NCBI GenBank assembly: GCA_018669845.1
Contig: JABHSO010000212.1
Span: 86,394 to 150,393 of the forward strand
Length of the DNA stretch: 64,000 bases
Direction of reading: 5' to 3'
From: Gammaproteobacteria bacterium
GTDB taxonomy: Bacteria > Pseudomonadota > Gammaproteobacteria > GCA-001735895
Part shown: one piece after another, positions 29,468-39,708 of the stretch
Layout: every line of letters begins with the position of its first letter
Numbering within the stretch: position 1 is the stretch's first letter
Translations under genes and position numbers: made by a program
The notes under the pieces: model-generated
Told to the model about the DNA's origin: nothing
Database searches by the model: none
Seen by the model: the letters and a program-made list of their open reading frames with translations, nothing else

Positions 29468-30452
29468 TCAGGCTCAGCCAGTTGGTATGACTATGCTGCT
29501 GGCCTCGAGTCGCAGCACGCTGGTGTTGCTGGTTTACCTTGCACTGTCGATAATTGTTTTTTATCAACTGCCTGTTGAAGGTAGATACTGGTTATTGATT
29601 CCGCCGGTCGTGTTATTAATGATCAATTTTATTGCGGCTGTTGCGGTGCGCGGAGTGATGACCAGTAACCTGCCATTAATGCTGTTTCATTTTGCTTTAA
29701 TCATACTGGTGGTTTTGTCAATGCTGGGGCAGATGAGCTATCTGAAGGCCACCCTCGAGCTGGCCACGAATGAAGAGTTTGCGGGGCAGTTGGAGAATGT
29801 GCGTAAAGGGGCCTGGCATGACTATGGCCTGAACGATGTGCGTTTTACCAACCTGGGGTTTGAGATAAATTACCATAAGGGCGTGAAACGCAATAATACC
29901 CTCAACAGGATTGCATTGAGCGATGCTGATGGAACTCTAAGTCAGGTTGAGATAGGGGATCATGTGCCGCTGGTGATTGGACATTATCGTTTCTATACTT
30001 CGCATAACAAAGGTTATGCGCCGGTCTTTGCATGGAAAGCAACACAGGCAAAACAGTCTGTTAGCGGCAGCATCCATTTGCCGGCTTATCCGACCAATGA
30101 ATACAGGCAGGCACTGGAATGGCAGATTCCGGGTAGCCAGCTGAAAATCTGGACCCAGTTAAAGATTGAACAAGATGTGTTACCACTGGATCGGGATTTC
30201 CAGTTTACCTTGCCGCAACAACATCACCTGGTTATTCGTTATAACGATTCACGATATGAGTTAAAGGCCGGTGATGAACTCGAACTTGATCAGGGCATTT
30301 TAACCTATCAGGGTTTAACCAGCTGGATGGGTTATAAAGTGGATTATGACTGGACACGCCCCTGGTTACTGGCTACCAGTCTGGTGGCGCTGTTTAACCT
30401 GTTTCTGCATTTTCTGCTGAAATTTAGAAAAGCTGAAAATGCTTTAACATGA
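29442..30452 (+). CDS. ResB-like cytochrome c biogenesis protein
   Basis: Membrane protein with N-terminal TMs, large extracytoplasmic region and C-terminal TM (WTRPWLLATSLVALFNLFLHFLLKF), as in ResB; complements CcsA-like gene. Confidence 0.65.
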   Translation: MKIVPTHPDQAQPVGMTMLLASSRSTLVLLVYLALSIIVFYQLPVEGRYWLLIPPVVLLMINFIAAVAVRGVMTSNLPLMLFHFALIILVVLSMLGQMSYLKATLELATNEEFAGQLENVRKGAWHDYGLNDVRFTNLGFEINYHKGVKRNNTLNRIALSDADGTLSQVEIGDHVPLVIGHYRFYTSHNKGYAPVFAWKATQAKQSVSGSIHLPAYPTNEYRQALEWQIPGSQLKIWTQLKIEQDVLPLDRDFQFTLPQQHHLVIRYNDSRYELKAGDELELDQGILTYQGLTSWMGYKVDYDWTRPWLLATSLVALFNLFLHFLLKFRKAENALT

Positions 30453-30718
30453 GAGAAGTTTGAGACCGATTAATCATGGTTATGGAAATAGTATTTTTTT
30501 ATTATGTAGCATGGGTTGGATAACTGGTTAATTCGCAAAGATAATAATGGCTGTTGGAGTATGTGAAGAGCCTGTAGTTGTTAACCGGGCAAAAAGTAAG
30601 GCCGGCATTAACTATACCGGTATTATCATCTCATTTACCAGGCGTAGTTAACGTGATTATCTACGTTAAAAGGTTAGCTGTTTTATCCATCAAACAAAAA
30701 CCAGAGAGGGTATTTTTC

Positions 30719-31240
30719 ATGAAACTGACATCCGTTTCCAGACGTTTAGTTGTTTTAACGGCTTTAGCCGTCACACCACTTATGCCGCTTCAGGCCGCAC
30801 CGAATACGGCTGTCAGTCCGAATGGACTGGAGCTACCGCAAAACTATAAAGACTGGAAAGTAATTTCCACTTCCCATCGAATAGATAATAACACCATGAG
30901 AATTATACTGGGCAATGATATCGCGATTAAAGCGTCCCGTAGCGATAATATGAATCCATGGCCGGATGGAGCCATTCTGGGTAAGCTGGTGTTTAAACAG
31001 GTTGCTGAAAAAAACTGGCCGTCGGCTATTGCACCGGACAAGTTTGTGCATGCTGAATTCATGTACAAAGATGCAAAAAAATACAAATCGAATGGTACCG
31101 GTTGGGGCTGGGCACGCTGGTTAGGTATGGATCAAAAACCTTATGGCAAGGATGAAAATCTGGCACAGCCCTGTATAACCTGCCATGTACCGGTAAAAGG
31201 TCGAGATTGGGTGTTTACTACAGCTATCAAATTACCTTGA
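30719..31240 (+). CDS. Cytochrome P460-like protein
   Basis: Signal peptide; NYKDWKVISTSHR...VHAEFMYKDAKKYKSNGTGWGWARW...CITCH pattern typical of the P460 family. Confidence 0.7.
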   Translation: MKLTSVSRRLVVLTALAVTPLMPLQAAPNTAVSPNGLELPQNYKDWKVISTSHRIDNNTMRIILGNDIAIKASRSDNMNPWPDGAILGKLVFKQVAEKNWPSAIAPDKFVHAEFMYKDAKKYKSNGTGWGWARWLGMDQKPYGKDENLAQPCITCHVPVKGRDWVFTTAIKLP

Positions 31241-31399
31241 TGAAATAACTAATGAATAAAGTAGCGAGTTTCGATCTTGATACTCGCAATAATTGTTTAA
31301 TATCTACAATACTATCAAGCCCGAAGGGTCACGATAGTTAATATGGACCACTGTGATACCATTAAATTTGAACAGGCCTGCCGCTAATTTCGACAACTA

Positions 31400-33214
31400 T
31401 TAAAAGTGAAAACCAAATCCAAACATGACCGGATAGATTCCAAACACACCCAGTCCACCCATACTAATGCCGAGCAATATGAATGTGAATGGTACCCACA
31501 CCAGCACTCTGGCTACGGGGTGCTCCCAGCCATGCGAATGCATAAATGGCATTAGCATAAAGCCGATGGCTAAGCCGATAAAAGCGATCTGGAAAGTAGA
31601 AAGGGCGACGCTAACAAAAAACAGCCCGGCTATGAACTCAGCACTTCGAAGCCCTCTGTGATCTGGGTGAGTTTCAGAGAAGAATTGAACTATTTTTTGT
31701 AGTAGCCCCTGTTTATGTAATGTACCAACTTTGTGCGAGTTATCATCTTTATCACCGGTGACCAGAAAGCGGGCTTTACCCGTCAGGCAGTAGCCAAAAA
31801 CGGCAACCGAGGTCATTGGGCTTAAGGTGGCATACAGCGCGGTACTGTGACATAAAAAAGTAAATAATCGTCTTCCCTGTTTACGCAGTTCCAGTATAAA
31901 ACAAGAGACTGGAGCCAGAATGGTAATAATAGTCACCAGGAAAAAGTCCCAGTGATACAGTTTGGTAAACAGATCCGGTAATGTGATCATCGGGAATACG
32001 AATTCACTGCCCGATAACACAAACGTAACATCCTGATGTAGCCCCATGGTCAATGGCATGACGATGCCTGAGTTAACCATAAACACAAAGAAAAAGAAGG
32101 TCATGGGTAAATTGACAGTTGGAAATAGAATATCCAGTTTTTCTACCAGCGATATATTGCGAGACTTGATCAACCAGGACATACAGTGGGTCAAAAATTC
32201 ACAGGTTCCGCGCGTCCACTTGATATGCCTGATTCGAAACGCACGCACAGAGTCAGGAAAGTCTTCCTGGCACACAACGTCTTCGGCGAATGTACCATAA
32301 TAACCCTGTTCTCTAATTGCTATTGCGTAGGCTAAATCTTCACTGACCAGTTCAGGGAATCCCTTAACCTGTTTCCAGCAGGCTGTTTTCAGTAAGGCAC
32401 CATGCCCCAGGAACATGACAAAACCAAATCGGTTGCGCAACGGTTGATACCACTTCCAGTGAATATCAACGCCGAGATACATATCTTTTTTGAGCTTGTT
32501 ATCATTGGTCTGGATACAGGTATGATTGGCCTGTACAAAACCACAGTGTGGATCTGACTGCAGGCGTGGAACCAGACGCAACAGGAAATCACGGGGCAGG
32601 ATTTCATCCGCATCAACAATAGCGAATAGTGGTTCGGTTACATGATATGTCAGGGCATTATTGAGGTTGCCTGCCTTAAACCCGCTACGTTTCTCACGTC
32701 GAATGACCTGAACCCGACTTTCACCATAATTACTGGCAAAAGCATCAATTTTTTGTTTGTACTCCTCACGGGTGCTATCGTCCAGAATGTATATTTTAAA
32801 GTTCTGATAATAAAGGTTTACACAGGATATTGCGCTTTCTTCAATGAAATCATTACAGGTGGTATATAACACGGCAACACTGGTATCAGGCATAGGCGCA
32901 TTTTCGTCATATACAAAGCCCTGGTGGGGTAGGGCCCGATCAATAATCGAAAACAGTACGATGCTAATGTTATACACACCATAGAGCCAGGCGATTTCGA
33001 CGAATACAATAAAGTATCCAAGTGATATCCACTGAAACAGACTCTCGGCATCTTCCAGTATCGTCACCAGCCGTGGATGAAACCACAGCAGCAGCAATCC
33101 CCAAATCACAAACACGGTTAAGAACAGGTAAGGTTTCCTGTTAGCGATATGTGCAAAGTTTTGTTCGCTGAAGCGGCTAAAAACATTTTGAAAAGCTCGT
33201 TGCAAAGTGGTCAT
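31400..33214 (-). CDS. Membrane glycosyltransferase family 2 (cellulose synthase/PgaC-like)
   Basis: Motifs AIVDADEIL, VSEDLAYAIAIREQG, RIRHIKWTRG; multiple TMs. Confidence 0.8.
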   Translation of the reverse strand: MTTLQRAFQNVFSRFSEQNFAHIANRKPYLFLTVFVIWGLLLLWFHPRLVTILEDAESLFQWISLGYFIVFVEIAWLYGVYNISIVLFSIIDRALPHQGFVYDENAPMPDTSVAVLYTTCNDFIEESAISCVNLYYQNFKIYILDDSTREEYKQKIDAFASNYGESRVQVIRREKRSGFKAGNLNNALTYHVTEPLFAIVDADEILPRDFLLRLVPRLQSDPHCGFVQANHTCIQTNDNKLKKDMYLGVDIHWKWYQPLRNRFGFVMFLGHGALLKTACWKQVKGFPELVSEDLAYAIAIREQGYYGTFAEDVVCQEDFPDSVRAFRIRHIKWTRGTCEFLTHCMSWLIKSRNISLVEKLDILFPTVNLPMTFFFFVFMVNSGIVMPLTMGLHQDVTFVLSGSEFVFPMITLPDLFTKLYHWDFFLVTIITILAPVSCFILELRKQGRRLFTFLCHSTALYATLSPMTSVAVFGYCLTGKARFLVTGDKDDNSHKVGTLHKQGLLQKIVQFFSETHPDHRGLRSAEFIAGLFFVSVALSTFQIAFIGLAIGFMLMPFMHSHGWEHPVARVLVWVPFTFILLGISMGGLGVFGIYPVMFGFGFHF

Positions 33215-33253
33215 TTTTCCTTCTCCGTATTATTTCATCTGGCTAAAAGATAT

Positions 33254-34597
33254 TCATGGAAGTTGTATCGCGATACCAATCAGCATGGTGCTATAACTAA
33301 TGGATGGTGAATCCTCATAACGAACAGAAAAATTTATTCGATTTTTCTGGCTAATCGGGTAAGAGAACAAAACGTTGGAAGTAAATACACTGCCTTCAGC
33401 TGAGGCAATATCGGATGAAATACGGCCGAATCCAGCACTCAGGCCAACTGACCAACTATCAGGGATAGCGTATTCGCCAAACAGTGCAGCGCGCCATTCC
33501 TTGTCATCGATGGCACCGCTGCTTGACAGGTACAGGCTGGGTTCCAGGCGCAATTTATTACTAACAGGAAATCCGTAAGCTGAGTAGACCAGTTTGTCGG
33601 TATAGTCTTCACTGTGCGGGCTGAGTTGAGCTCCCAGTTTAAAAACATGTTGTTGTGCATTGATGTTTATGCCTTCTACTTTGTAGATTTGCTGGTCAGC
33701 ATCATTGGGTAAATCTCGATTGCCAATTTCCAGGTTTGCCTGCCAGCTTTTATTAATATGACCCAGCACTCCGAGATAATAGGTTTCCGCTTTTTCACCG
33801 GATCTAACCAGGGCCGGATTGTCCAGACTCAACGAATTGTCATAGCGCGTCCAGACTCGAAGATCATCTTTAATCCAGTAACCGATGATGACTTCTCTCA
33901 GTCCTGAATCCCCGCCGTCGGATGTGTCTCCAGCCCAGGCCACAAAGTCAAAGGTCTTTTTCTTTTGATTGATGGTGGCCAGTCCATTGATAGCGTCAGG
34001 ACGCCCCGGAGTGATGATCAGAGCGCGCCGAAAAGCGGTTGCAGCAGCTTCCTCATTATTCAGGGCTAACAGAGCCTGACCCTGTGCAGCAAAAATTTCT
34101 GCATCATCTGGTAGTTGTTTCTCAAGCGCCTGAAAAATTTTAAGCGCCTTCTCAGGTTGCTGGTTCCATAAAGAAGAAAACGCCAGGCCTTTTTGTGCAC
34201 TGATATTATCCGGTGCAGTAGCTAATACTTTATGAAATTGAGTATCGGCTGCGATAAATTCACCAGACCAGGCAAAGTCATAACCCAGACCAATGAGGGC
34301 TTCCTGGTTATCTGGTTTTAGTTCTAGAACGGCTTCGAATTGATCCTGCGCCACCTGGTGATGGCCTTGCCATGAGAGTGCTGTCGCATAACCGAGTTGG
34401 GCTTTAATGTCACTGGGGGTAGCATTCAGAATTTTCAGGTAAGTTTCACCCATGCCTGATATATCACCCGCTTTAGCTATTTGCTCCGCCTGCTGGTGAA
34501 GGTTTTCGGCTAAAGCACAGTTTGCATAAAACACCAGTATAAGCGCGACCAGATAAACCGAATACTGATGCTGTGGATTGAGAGTTGAGCTAGTCAT
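33254..34597 (-). CDS. TPR protein with C-terminal YaiO-like outer-membrane barrel
   Basis: N-terminal TPRs followed by strand-rich C-terminus ending YSTMLIGIAIQLP; paired with GT2. Confidence 0.6.
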   Translation of the reverse strand: MTSSTLNPQHQYSVYLVALILVFYANCALAENLHQQAEQIAKAGDISGMGETYLKILNATPSDIKAQLGYATALSWQGHHQVAQDQFEAVLELKPDNQEALIGLGYDFAWSGEFIAADTQFHKVLATAPDNISAQKGLAFSSLWNQQPEKALKIFQALEKQLPDDAEIFAAQGQALLALNNEEAAATAFRRALIITPGRPDAINGLATINQKKKTFDFVAWAGDTSDGGDSGLREVIIGYWIKDDLRVWTRYDNSLSLDNPALVRSGEKAETYYLGVLGHINKSWQANLEIGNRDLPNDADQQIYKVEGININAQQHVFKLGAQLSPHSEDYTDKLVYSAYGFPVSNKLRLEPSLYLSSSGAIDDKEWRAALFGEYAIPDSWSVGLSAGFGRISSDIASAEGSVFTSNVLFSYPISQKNRINFSVRYEDSPSISYSTMLIGIAIQLP

Positions 34598-34915
34598 TTC
34601 ATTACCTGCTTATTTAAAAATAGATCGATAAACATAAACTGCGATGATTTAAATGGATATTGTTTAAGTTAAATGGGCTTTTACCTGAATGATCTAAAAG
34701 TTATCGAATAAACAAAAACAGTAAATGCCGGATAACGGAGTGCATTTAATGTGCTTAAAGTGGACAGCCGGGATGGAGTATTCATTTGTTTTGCTCCGTA
34801 ACTTAATAGGTTGTTCAGGATACTTGTCGTTTATAAATTTGGGCTTATATTCCCATAAATTAATTTTGCAGTTTTATTAGTGAGGTGGCTAGAGACGAAG
34901 GTTGTTTTATTGATG

Positions 34916-34949
34916 AGACCTTGGTCTAAAGATAATTAGACCAAGGTCT
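34916..34949. repeat. Perfect 13-bp inverted repeat, 8-nt loop
   Basis: AGACCTTGGTCTA-N8-TAGACCAAGGTCT; no U-tract on either strand. Confidence 0.9.
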
Positions 34950-34982
34950 GAGTGAGCCTGGATAAAAGCAAAGAATAGAGAA

Positions 34983-36326
34983 TCAGTCGTCGAGAGGTAA
35001 AGTGGCCAGTAATTGAACACCCCGTGATTTCCCCGTACTGCTGATTTTAAACTTACCACCCAGGCTTTCCACTCTTTCGCGTAAGCCGCGTAAACCCATG
35101 TGGTCGGTGTCATTCAGCTTTTCCAGATCTTTATCGTTTATACCGGGACCTGCATCTTTGATTTCTAACGTAAGCTGCCTTTCATGTAATCTGGCAATAA
35201 CCTGCTGATCTATTCCCAGACCATGCCTGACAGCATTATTCAGCCCCTCCTGCACCAGACGATAAATACAGATTTTAATAGACAATTTGAGTTCATCGGG
35301 TAATTCATCCAGTTTGTGCCTGACTTGTGTGGAAGTTCTTTTTTCGTGCTTATCTATAACTTTAAGGATGGCGGCCCTGGCAGACAGGTCTTTTAATTCT
35401 GGAATCACCAGGCCAGCCGATAAACTGCGTATTTCCTGTAAGGCATCACTCAGAGCGATCTGTATTTTATCGATCACATCGATATTAGCCTTTACCTGAT
35501 GATTTTCTGTTATCTCGGTAACAGAGTCCAGCCGCAGCAACGCAAAGCCAATTGACTGAGCCGGGCCGTCATGCAACTCCGAACCGATGCGTCTGAGGTT
35601 CTGCTCGTTCAGCTCGACAGCACGACTACTGGCCTGCTTTATACGCAAACGTTGGCTCTCAATGAGTTGATGGGCAGTTTTGACGATCCAGTATAAAAAC
35701 CAGTACAGAACGACTCCACTAAACAGCGAAACAATGATCACTAGAATTCGACCCTCGCGCAGAGTTTCATATAAAGCTTTTGGGGACTTGTAGAGCTCTA
35801 CCACACCTATGACCTGCTGATGCTGGGCGTCCCACACCGGGAAATAGCTTTCAACAAATTTCTCAACATGGTCGGGCAGAAAATGATGTTCCTGTTTGGA
35901 CTGTTCATTGGCATGACCTTCCTTGAATACCCTGACGCCGGTAATGGCCTGATTGAGCTCATCATTATCGGTAAAAGTTTTACCAATTACCTGCTTATCA
36001 CTGGACCATATTATTCTTAGATCTGTATCATAAATTGCGGTGCGAAATACGTCGGGTAAACCCATAATATGATTGAAAAACTCTTCCAGTTCCTGTTTAT
36101 CCTTGAGTTCCGTGCTACCACGGAAAGACGGTTCCGTATTATTGATAATGGCGACACTCTGGATGAATTCAGAGCTGATGACCATTTCACGCTGTAATAA
36201 TTTGTCGTGAAGAAAAGAAAAAAATACAAACCCGGACACGACACTGATTGTTATGATTGAAACAAAACTGGAGATGGCGAATATCCTGATTAATCCCCAA
36301 CGTTGAATAATGGAAGATATTTTCAC
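34983..36326 (-). CDS. Sensor histidine kinase, HisKA_3 (NarX/DegS) type
   Basis: H-box RRIGSELHDGPAQSIGFALLRLD; two TM helices; HATPase_c. Confidence 0.85.
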   Translation of the reverse strand: MKISSIIQRWGLIRIFAISSFVSIITISVVSGFVFFSFLHDKLLQREMVISSEFIQSVAIINNTEPSFRGSTELKDKQELEEFFNHIMGLPDVFRTAIYDTDLRIIWSSDKQVIGKTFTDNDELNQAITGVRVFKEGHANEQSKQEHHFLPDHVEKFVESYFPVWDAQHQQVIGVVELYKSPKALYETLREGRILVIIVSLFSGVVLYWFLYWIVKTAHQLIESQRLRIKQASSRAVELNEQNLRRIGSELHDGPAQSIGFALLRLDSVTEITENHQVKANIDVIDKIQIALSDALQEIRSLSAGLVIPELKDLSARAAILKVIDKHEKRTSTQVRHKLDELPDELKLSIKICIYRLVQEGLNNAVRHGLGIDQQVIARLHERQLTLEIKDAGPGINDKDLEKLNDTDHMGLRGLRERVESLGGKFKISSTGKSRGVQLLATLPLDD

Positions 36327-36356
36327 TAAAGGTTCCGGGTTGAATAAACGCGGAGT

Positions 36357-37004
36357 TTAATCTCCATGGTGCATTTTTTGCGCGATGAGTGCCGCTTCCA
36401 CTCGATTTTTAACCTGCAGTTTTTGCAGAATATTGGTCATATAGTGTTTAATCGTTTTTTCACTTAAAAACAATTCATCAGCGATTTGTTTATTGGTCAG
36501 TCCACGCTCAAGGGCCTTCAAAATAGTACTTTCCCTGTTATTCAATTTTTCCATAACATCTGGTTGTGGTGGTTCGTCATTGTATGAGTGCACCAGTATA
36601 TTCGTCGCCAGGCTGGGTGTGATGAAGGTTTCACCGGCAGAAACCTTGCGCACTATATTAACCAGTTCTTTACCGCCAATACCTTTCAGAATATAGGCTT
36701 TAGCTCCCGCCTGTAACGCCGACATCACATTTTTTTCATCCTCAGAAGCCGTTAGCATGATGAGGCTACTGGCGGGCAGGGCTTGATGAATTTCACGGGC
36801 CGCTTCAACACCTCCACCCGGCATACTGATGTCCAGCAAAATAGTATCTGGAACCAGTTCATGGGCCATTTTTATAGCATCGGAAAAGCTGCCCCCCTGA
36901 CCAACAACTTCAAAATCATCCACCGAATCGAGTGTGCTGCAGACTCCTTCCCGTAACAGGGGATGATCGTCTATAACCAGAATTCGAGTGATCTCAGTTG
37001 TCAT
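36357..37004 (-). CDS. NarL/LuxR-family response regulator
   Basis: Receiver (DTILLDISMPGG) and LuxR HTH (LNNRESTILKALERGLTNKQIADELFLSEKTIKHYMTNIL). Confidence 0.9.
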   Translation of the reverse strand: MTTEITRILVIDDHPLLREGVCSTLDSVDDFEVVGQGGSFSDAIKMAHELVPDTILLDISMPGGGVEAAREIHQALPASSLIMLTASEDEKNVMSALQAGAKAYILKGIGGKELVNIVRKVSAGETFITPSLATNILVHSYNDEPPQPDVMEKLNNRESTILKALERGLTNKQIADELFLSEKTIKHYMTNILQKLQVKNRVEAALIAQKMHHGD

Positions 37005-37055
37005 ATTGATGTATTTCCAAACCGTATTGAGTTAATAGTGAGATAGAATATCAAA

Positions 37056-39185
37056 TCAGCTAAGCTGATCAATATTCAGAAATTTAAATTTCTCCTTATA
37101 TTCTTCAATCACCTTATTATTTTCATCATTATTGCGGATTATTTTGGGTGATAACATAATCAGTAATTCAGTGCGAACATCGGAGGTGACAGTTTTTCCG
37201 AATAAAAAACCTATTCCCGGAAGATCGCGAAGCCAGGGTACACCGCTTTTAGTGACTGCACTATTCTTTCTGATGAGTCCACCAAGAATAATGGTTTCGC
37301 CGTTGTTGACCGACACACTGGTATTCAGGTTGCGGTTCAGAAAGGTTCTTTGTCCGGTGGCTGTGTCTATGTCTCCCACATCGATGACTTCCTGTGTGAT
37401 GGATACATTGATGGTTCCGCTGCTGGTTATGGATGGTTTTATTTCCAGAATAATGCCGGTGTCTCTATATTCAACCGAGGTGGCGATTATAGTACCGTTT
37501 TCATTGACGGCTGCGGTGGGGATAGGCTGCTGGTCGCCCACGCGAATGGAGGCTTTGTGGTTGTTCCTGACCAGCAGTGAGGGGGATGATAAAACATCCA
37601 CTTTTCCTTCAGAGGCGAGTAAGCCGAGAACTACATTAATATCTCCACCGTCTCTAACCCCGGAATAGGAAAATGTCTGAGGGAAGTTGAGTATATCGGA
37701 AATAACCGCTGAACCACCGGATGTGGCGTTACCGTGTTCAAAGAACCACTGCATACCATAGCTGAAAGCATCGGTTAACTGAACATCCATGATTGAGACT
37801 TCAATCAGTACCTGTAACGGCTGTATATCAAGCTTGTCTAAAGCCTGTTTTATTTGTTCATACTGGGCAGCTGTAGATGATATTAACAGTGTATTGGTAT
37901 CATCTGCGGAGATAATGTTGATGTTTGATTCAGCTTTCGGGGCAGGGGTTGAATCGGTTGTAATTACCGGTTGATCTTTTTCTGGCTTTTTCCCCCACTC
38001 ACTTAATACAACGGGCTTAGAACCGGGACCGGTAACATCATTGTCCGCCGTTGCAGTGCCCTGTTGACCGCTATCGAACAGTTCACCCAGGGTGGCGGCT
38101 AACTCCTTTGCGGTAGAATTTTTTACCTGGTAAACATGTAGTGTGCTTTCCACACCCTGAGCAGGTATGTCCAGTTTGCGGATCCATTCTTTTACCCGTT
38201 GCAGGTATTTATGCTGCCGGGTAATGACTAATACTGAATTCAGTCTTTCTATGCTGTCCAGAGTAATGAGATTTAGTGTATCGGCTTCGGTATTGTTAAC
38301 ACTGAGCATTTTATTCAGGTCGTCGATAATATCATTGACCCTGGAGTAATGAATATTGATCAAACCAACGTGAGAGCTTTTCATCCAGTCAACGTCAAAC
38401 ATTTCGACCGCATCCAGCATATTCCGAACATTTTCACTGGTTCCACCCAGAATAATCAAGTTACGTTTGTCATCGGCCCGTATGATGCTTTCTTTATCAG
38501 TCACCGATTCCAGAATTTTAACCATTTCAGCGGAGGGTATATAATCTAACGGGATGATTCTATAGCCATAACCCAATTTGGCTTTACCTTCATAATCTCC
38601 AAACCCCAGTACCGAGACAGCGGGTTTGTTTTTAGGAAAAATACGATAATGTCCTTTGCGTTTGACGATGCGTGCTCCGTGTAAATCCAGTACATTTTCC
38701 AGCATGTAAAAAACCGTATTTTTATTCAAAGGTTTTTCTGTCTTGAGCGTGACTATGCCTTTAACTGCTGGATCAATCAGGTAGTTTTCCTGCATAATTT
38801 TTCCCACCACCAGGGAAATTATTTCCTTGATATCAGCCCCTTCGAAGTTGAGTACGATACCGTCGGGTTTTTCTTCTGCCCTGAGTAATTTCCTGAATCC
38901 TTTGACATCAAAAATACCGGCTTTACCTTTATTTAAATACTCTATATTTCCCTGTATGGCGCTGACCACAACGGGTTTGTTTTCCAGAATTTTGAAGTCC
39001 TGTAAATTATCCACTTTGCTGGTACTCAAAGTGCTTTCCTGTAGTAGAGAGTTTTCCGTCGGCTGCACAGCTGCGTTATTTTCCGGGGCGTTATGAGATT
39101 GTTTTTGCGCGGGTGTAACGCAGGCGGTAAGTTGCAAAAAAGCCACCAGGCTAGCAACAAAAATAACGGTTTTTGTAAAATGCAT
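37056..39185 (-). CDS. gspD: Type II secretion secretin GspD
   Basis: N1-N3 repeats and secretin signature (VGDQQPIPTAAV...VNNGETIILGGLIRKN...VPWLRDLPGIGFLFG). Confidence 0.9.
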   Translation of the reverse strand: MHFTKTVIFVASLVAFLQLTACVTPAQKQSHNAPENNAAVQPTENSLLQESTLSTSKVDNLQDFKILENKPVVVSAIQGNIEYLNKGKAGIFDVKGFRKLLRAEEKPDGIVLNFEGADIKEIISLVVGKIMQENYLIDPAVKGIVTLKTEKPLNKNTVFYMLENVLDLHGARIVKRKGHYRIFPKNKPAVSVLGFGDYEGKAKLGYGYRIIPLDYIPSAEMVKILESVTDKESIIRADDKRNLIILGGTSENVRNMLDAVEMFDVDWMKSSHVGLINIHYSRVNDIIDDLNKMLSVNNTEADTLNLITLDSIERLNSVLVITRQHKYLQRVKEWIRKLDIPAQGVESTLHVYQVKNSTAKELAATLGELFDSGQQGTATADNDVTGPGSKPVVLSEWGKKPEKDQPVITTDSTPAPKAESNINIISADDTNTLLISSTAAQYEQIKQALDKLDIQPLQVLIEVSIMDVQLTDAFSYGMQWFFEHGNATSGGSAVISDILNFPQTFSYSGVRDGGDINVVLGLLASEGKVDVLSSPSLLVRNNHKASIRVGDQQPIPTAAVNENGTIIATSVEYRDTGIILEIKPSITSSGTINVSITQEVIDVGDIDTATGQRTFLNRNLNTSVSVNNGETIILGGLIRKNSAVTKSGVPWLRDLPGIGFLFGKTVTSDVRTELLIMLSPKIIRNNDENNKVIEEYKEKFKFLNIDQLS

Positions 39186-39198
39186 TGTGAGTATTTAT

Positions 39199-39708
39199 TT
39201 ACCTTTGAGCATTGCTGTTGGTTTCTGCTTCTTCATTAAGCAAAAAATCATAGGAATCCCCGGATGTATTGCCGAGGGTCACTTTGGCTGAATCGATACT
39301 GGTGACTTGCCATTCATTTAAATGGTCTTTTTCAAACAGGATATGAGATTGTTGGTGTTGATTATCCCAGATTACCGCCATTTTACTGTCGGGTGTGATG
39401 ACAATTCCGGTAATTTCAAGCTGCATTTTGTACACTGTTTTTTTGGGACTAATTTGCACATTTTGTTTTTGGGGAACTATGACCTGTCCGCCAAATATAT
39501 TATTTTGTATGACCTGCTGATAGGTTGAAAAACTGTATTTTTTCAAATATTTATCGATGCTCCCCGTCGTTTTAAGTCTAGGCGTGGGCCTGTCAGTCGC
39601 TGATGACTCTAAAAATAGCTGAAAATCTGCCAGGTACACAGCCACCAGAGCTGCACTCAACAGGATAGATATCCATATTTTTAGATTAAAGAATAAATGC
39701 TGTAGCAT
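39199..39708 (-). CDS. GspC-like (HR-domain) protein
   Basis: Single TM plus IFGGQ...YKMQLEITGIVITPDSKMAVIWDN HR-like pattern; position next to GspD. Confidence 0.55.
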   Translation of the reverse strand: MLQHLFFNLKIWISILLSAALVAVYLADFQLFLESSATDRPTPRLKTTGSIDKYLKKYSFSTYQQVIQNNIFGGQVIVPQKQNVQISPKKTVYKMQLEITGIVITPDSKMAVIWDNQHQQSHILFEKDHLNEWQVTSIDSAKVTLGNTSGDSYDFLLNEEAETNSNAQR

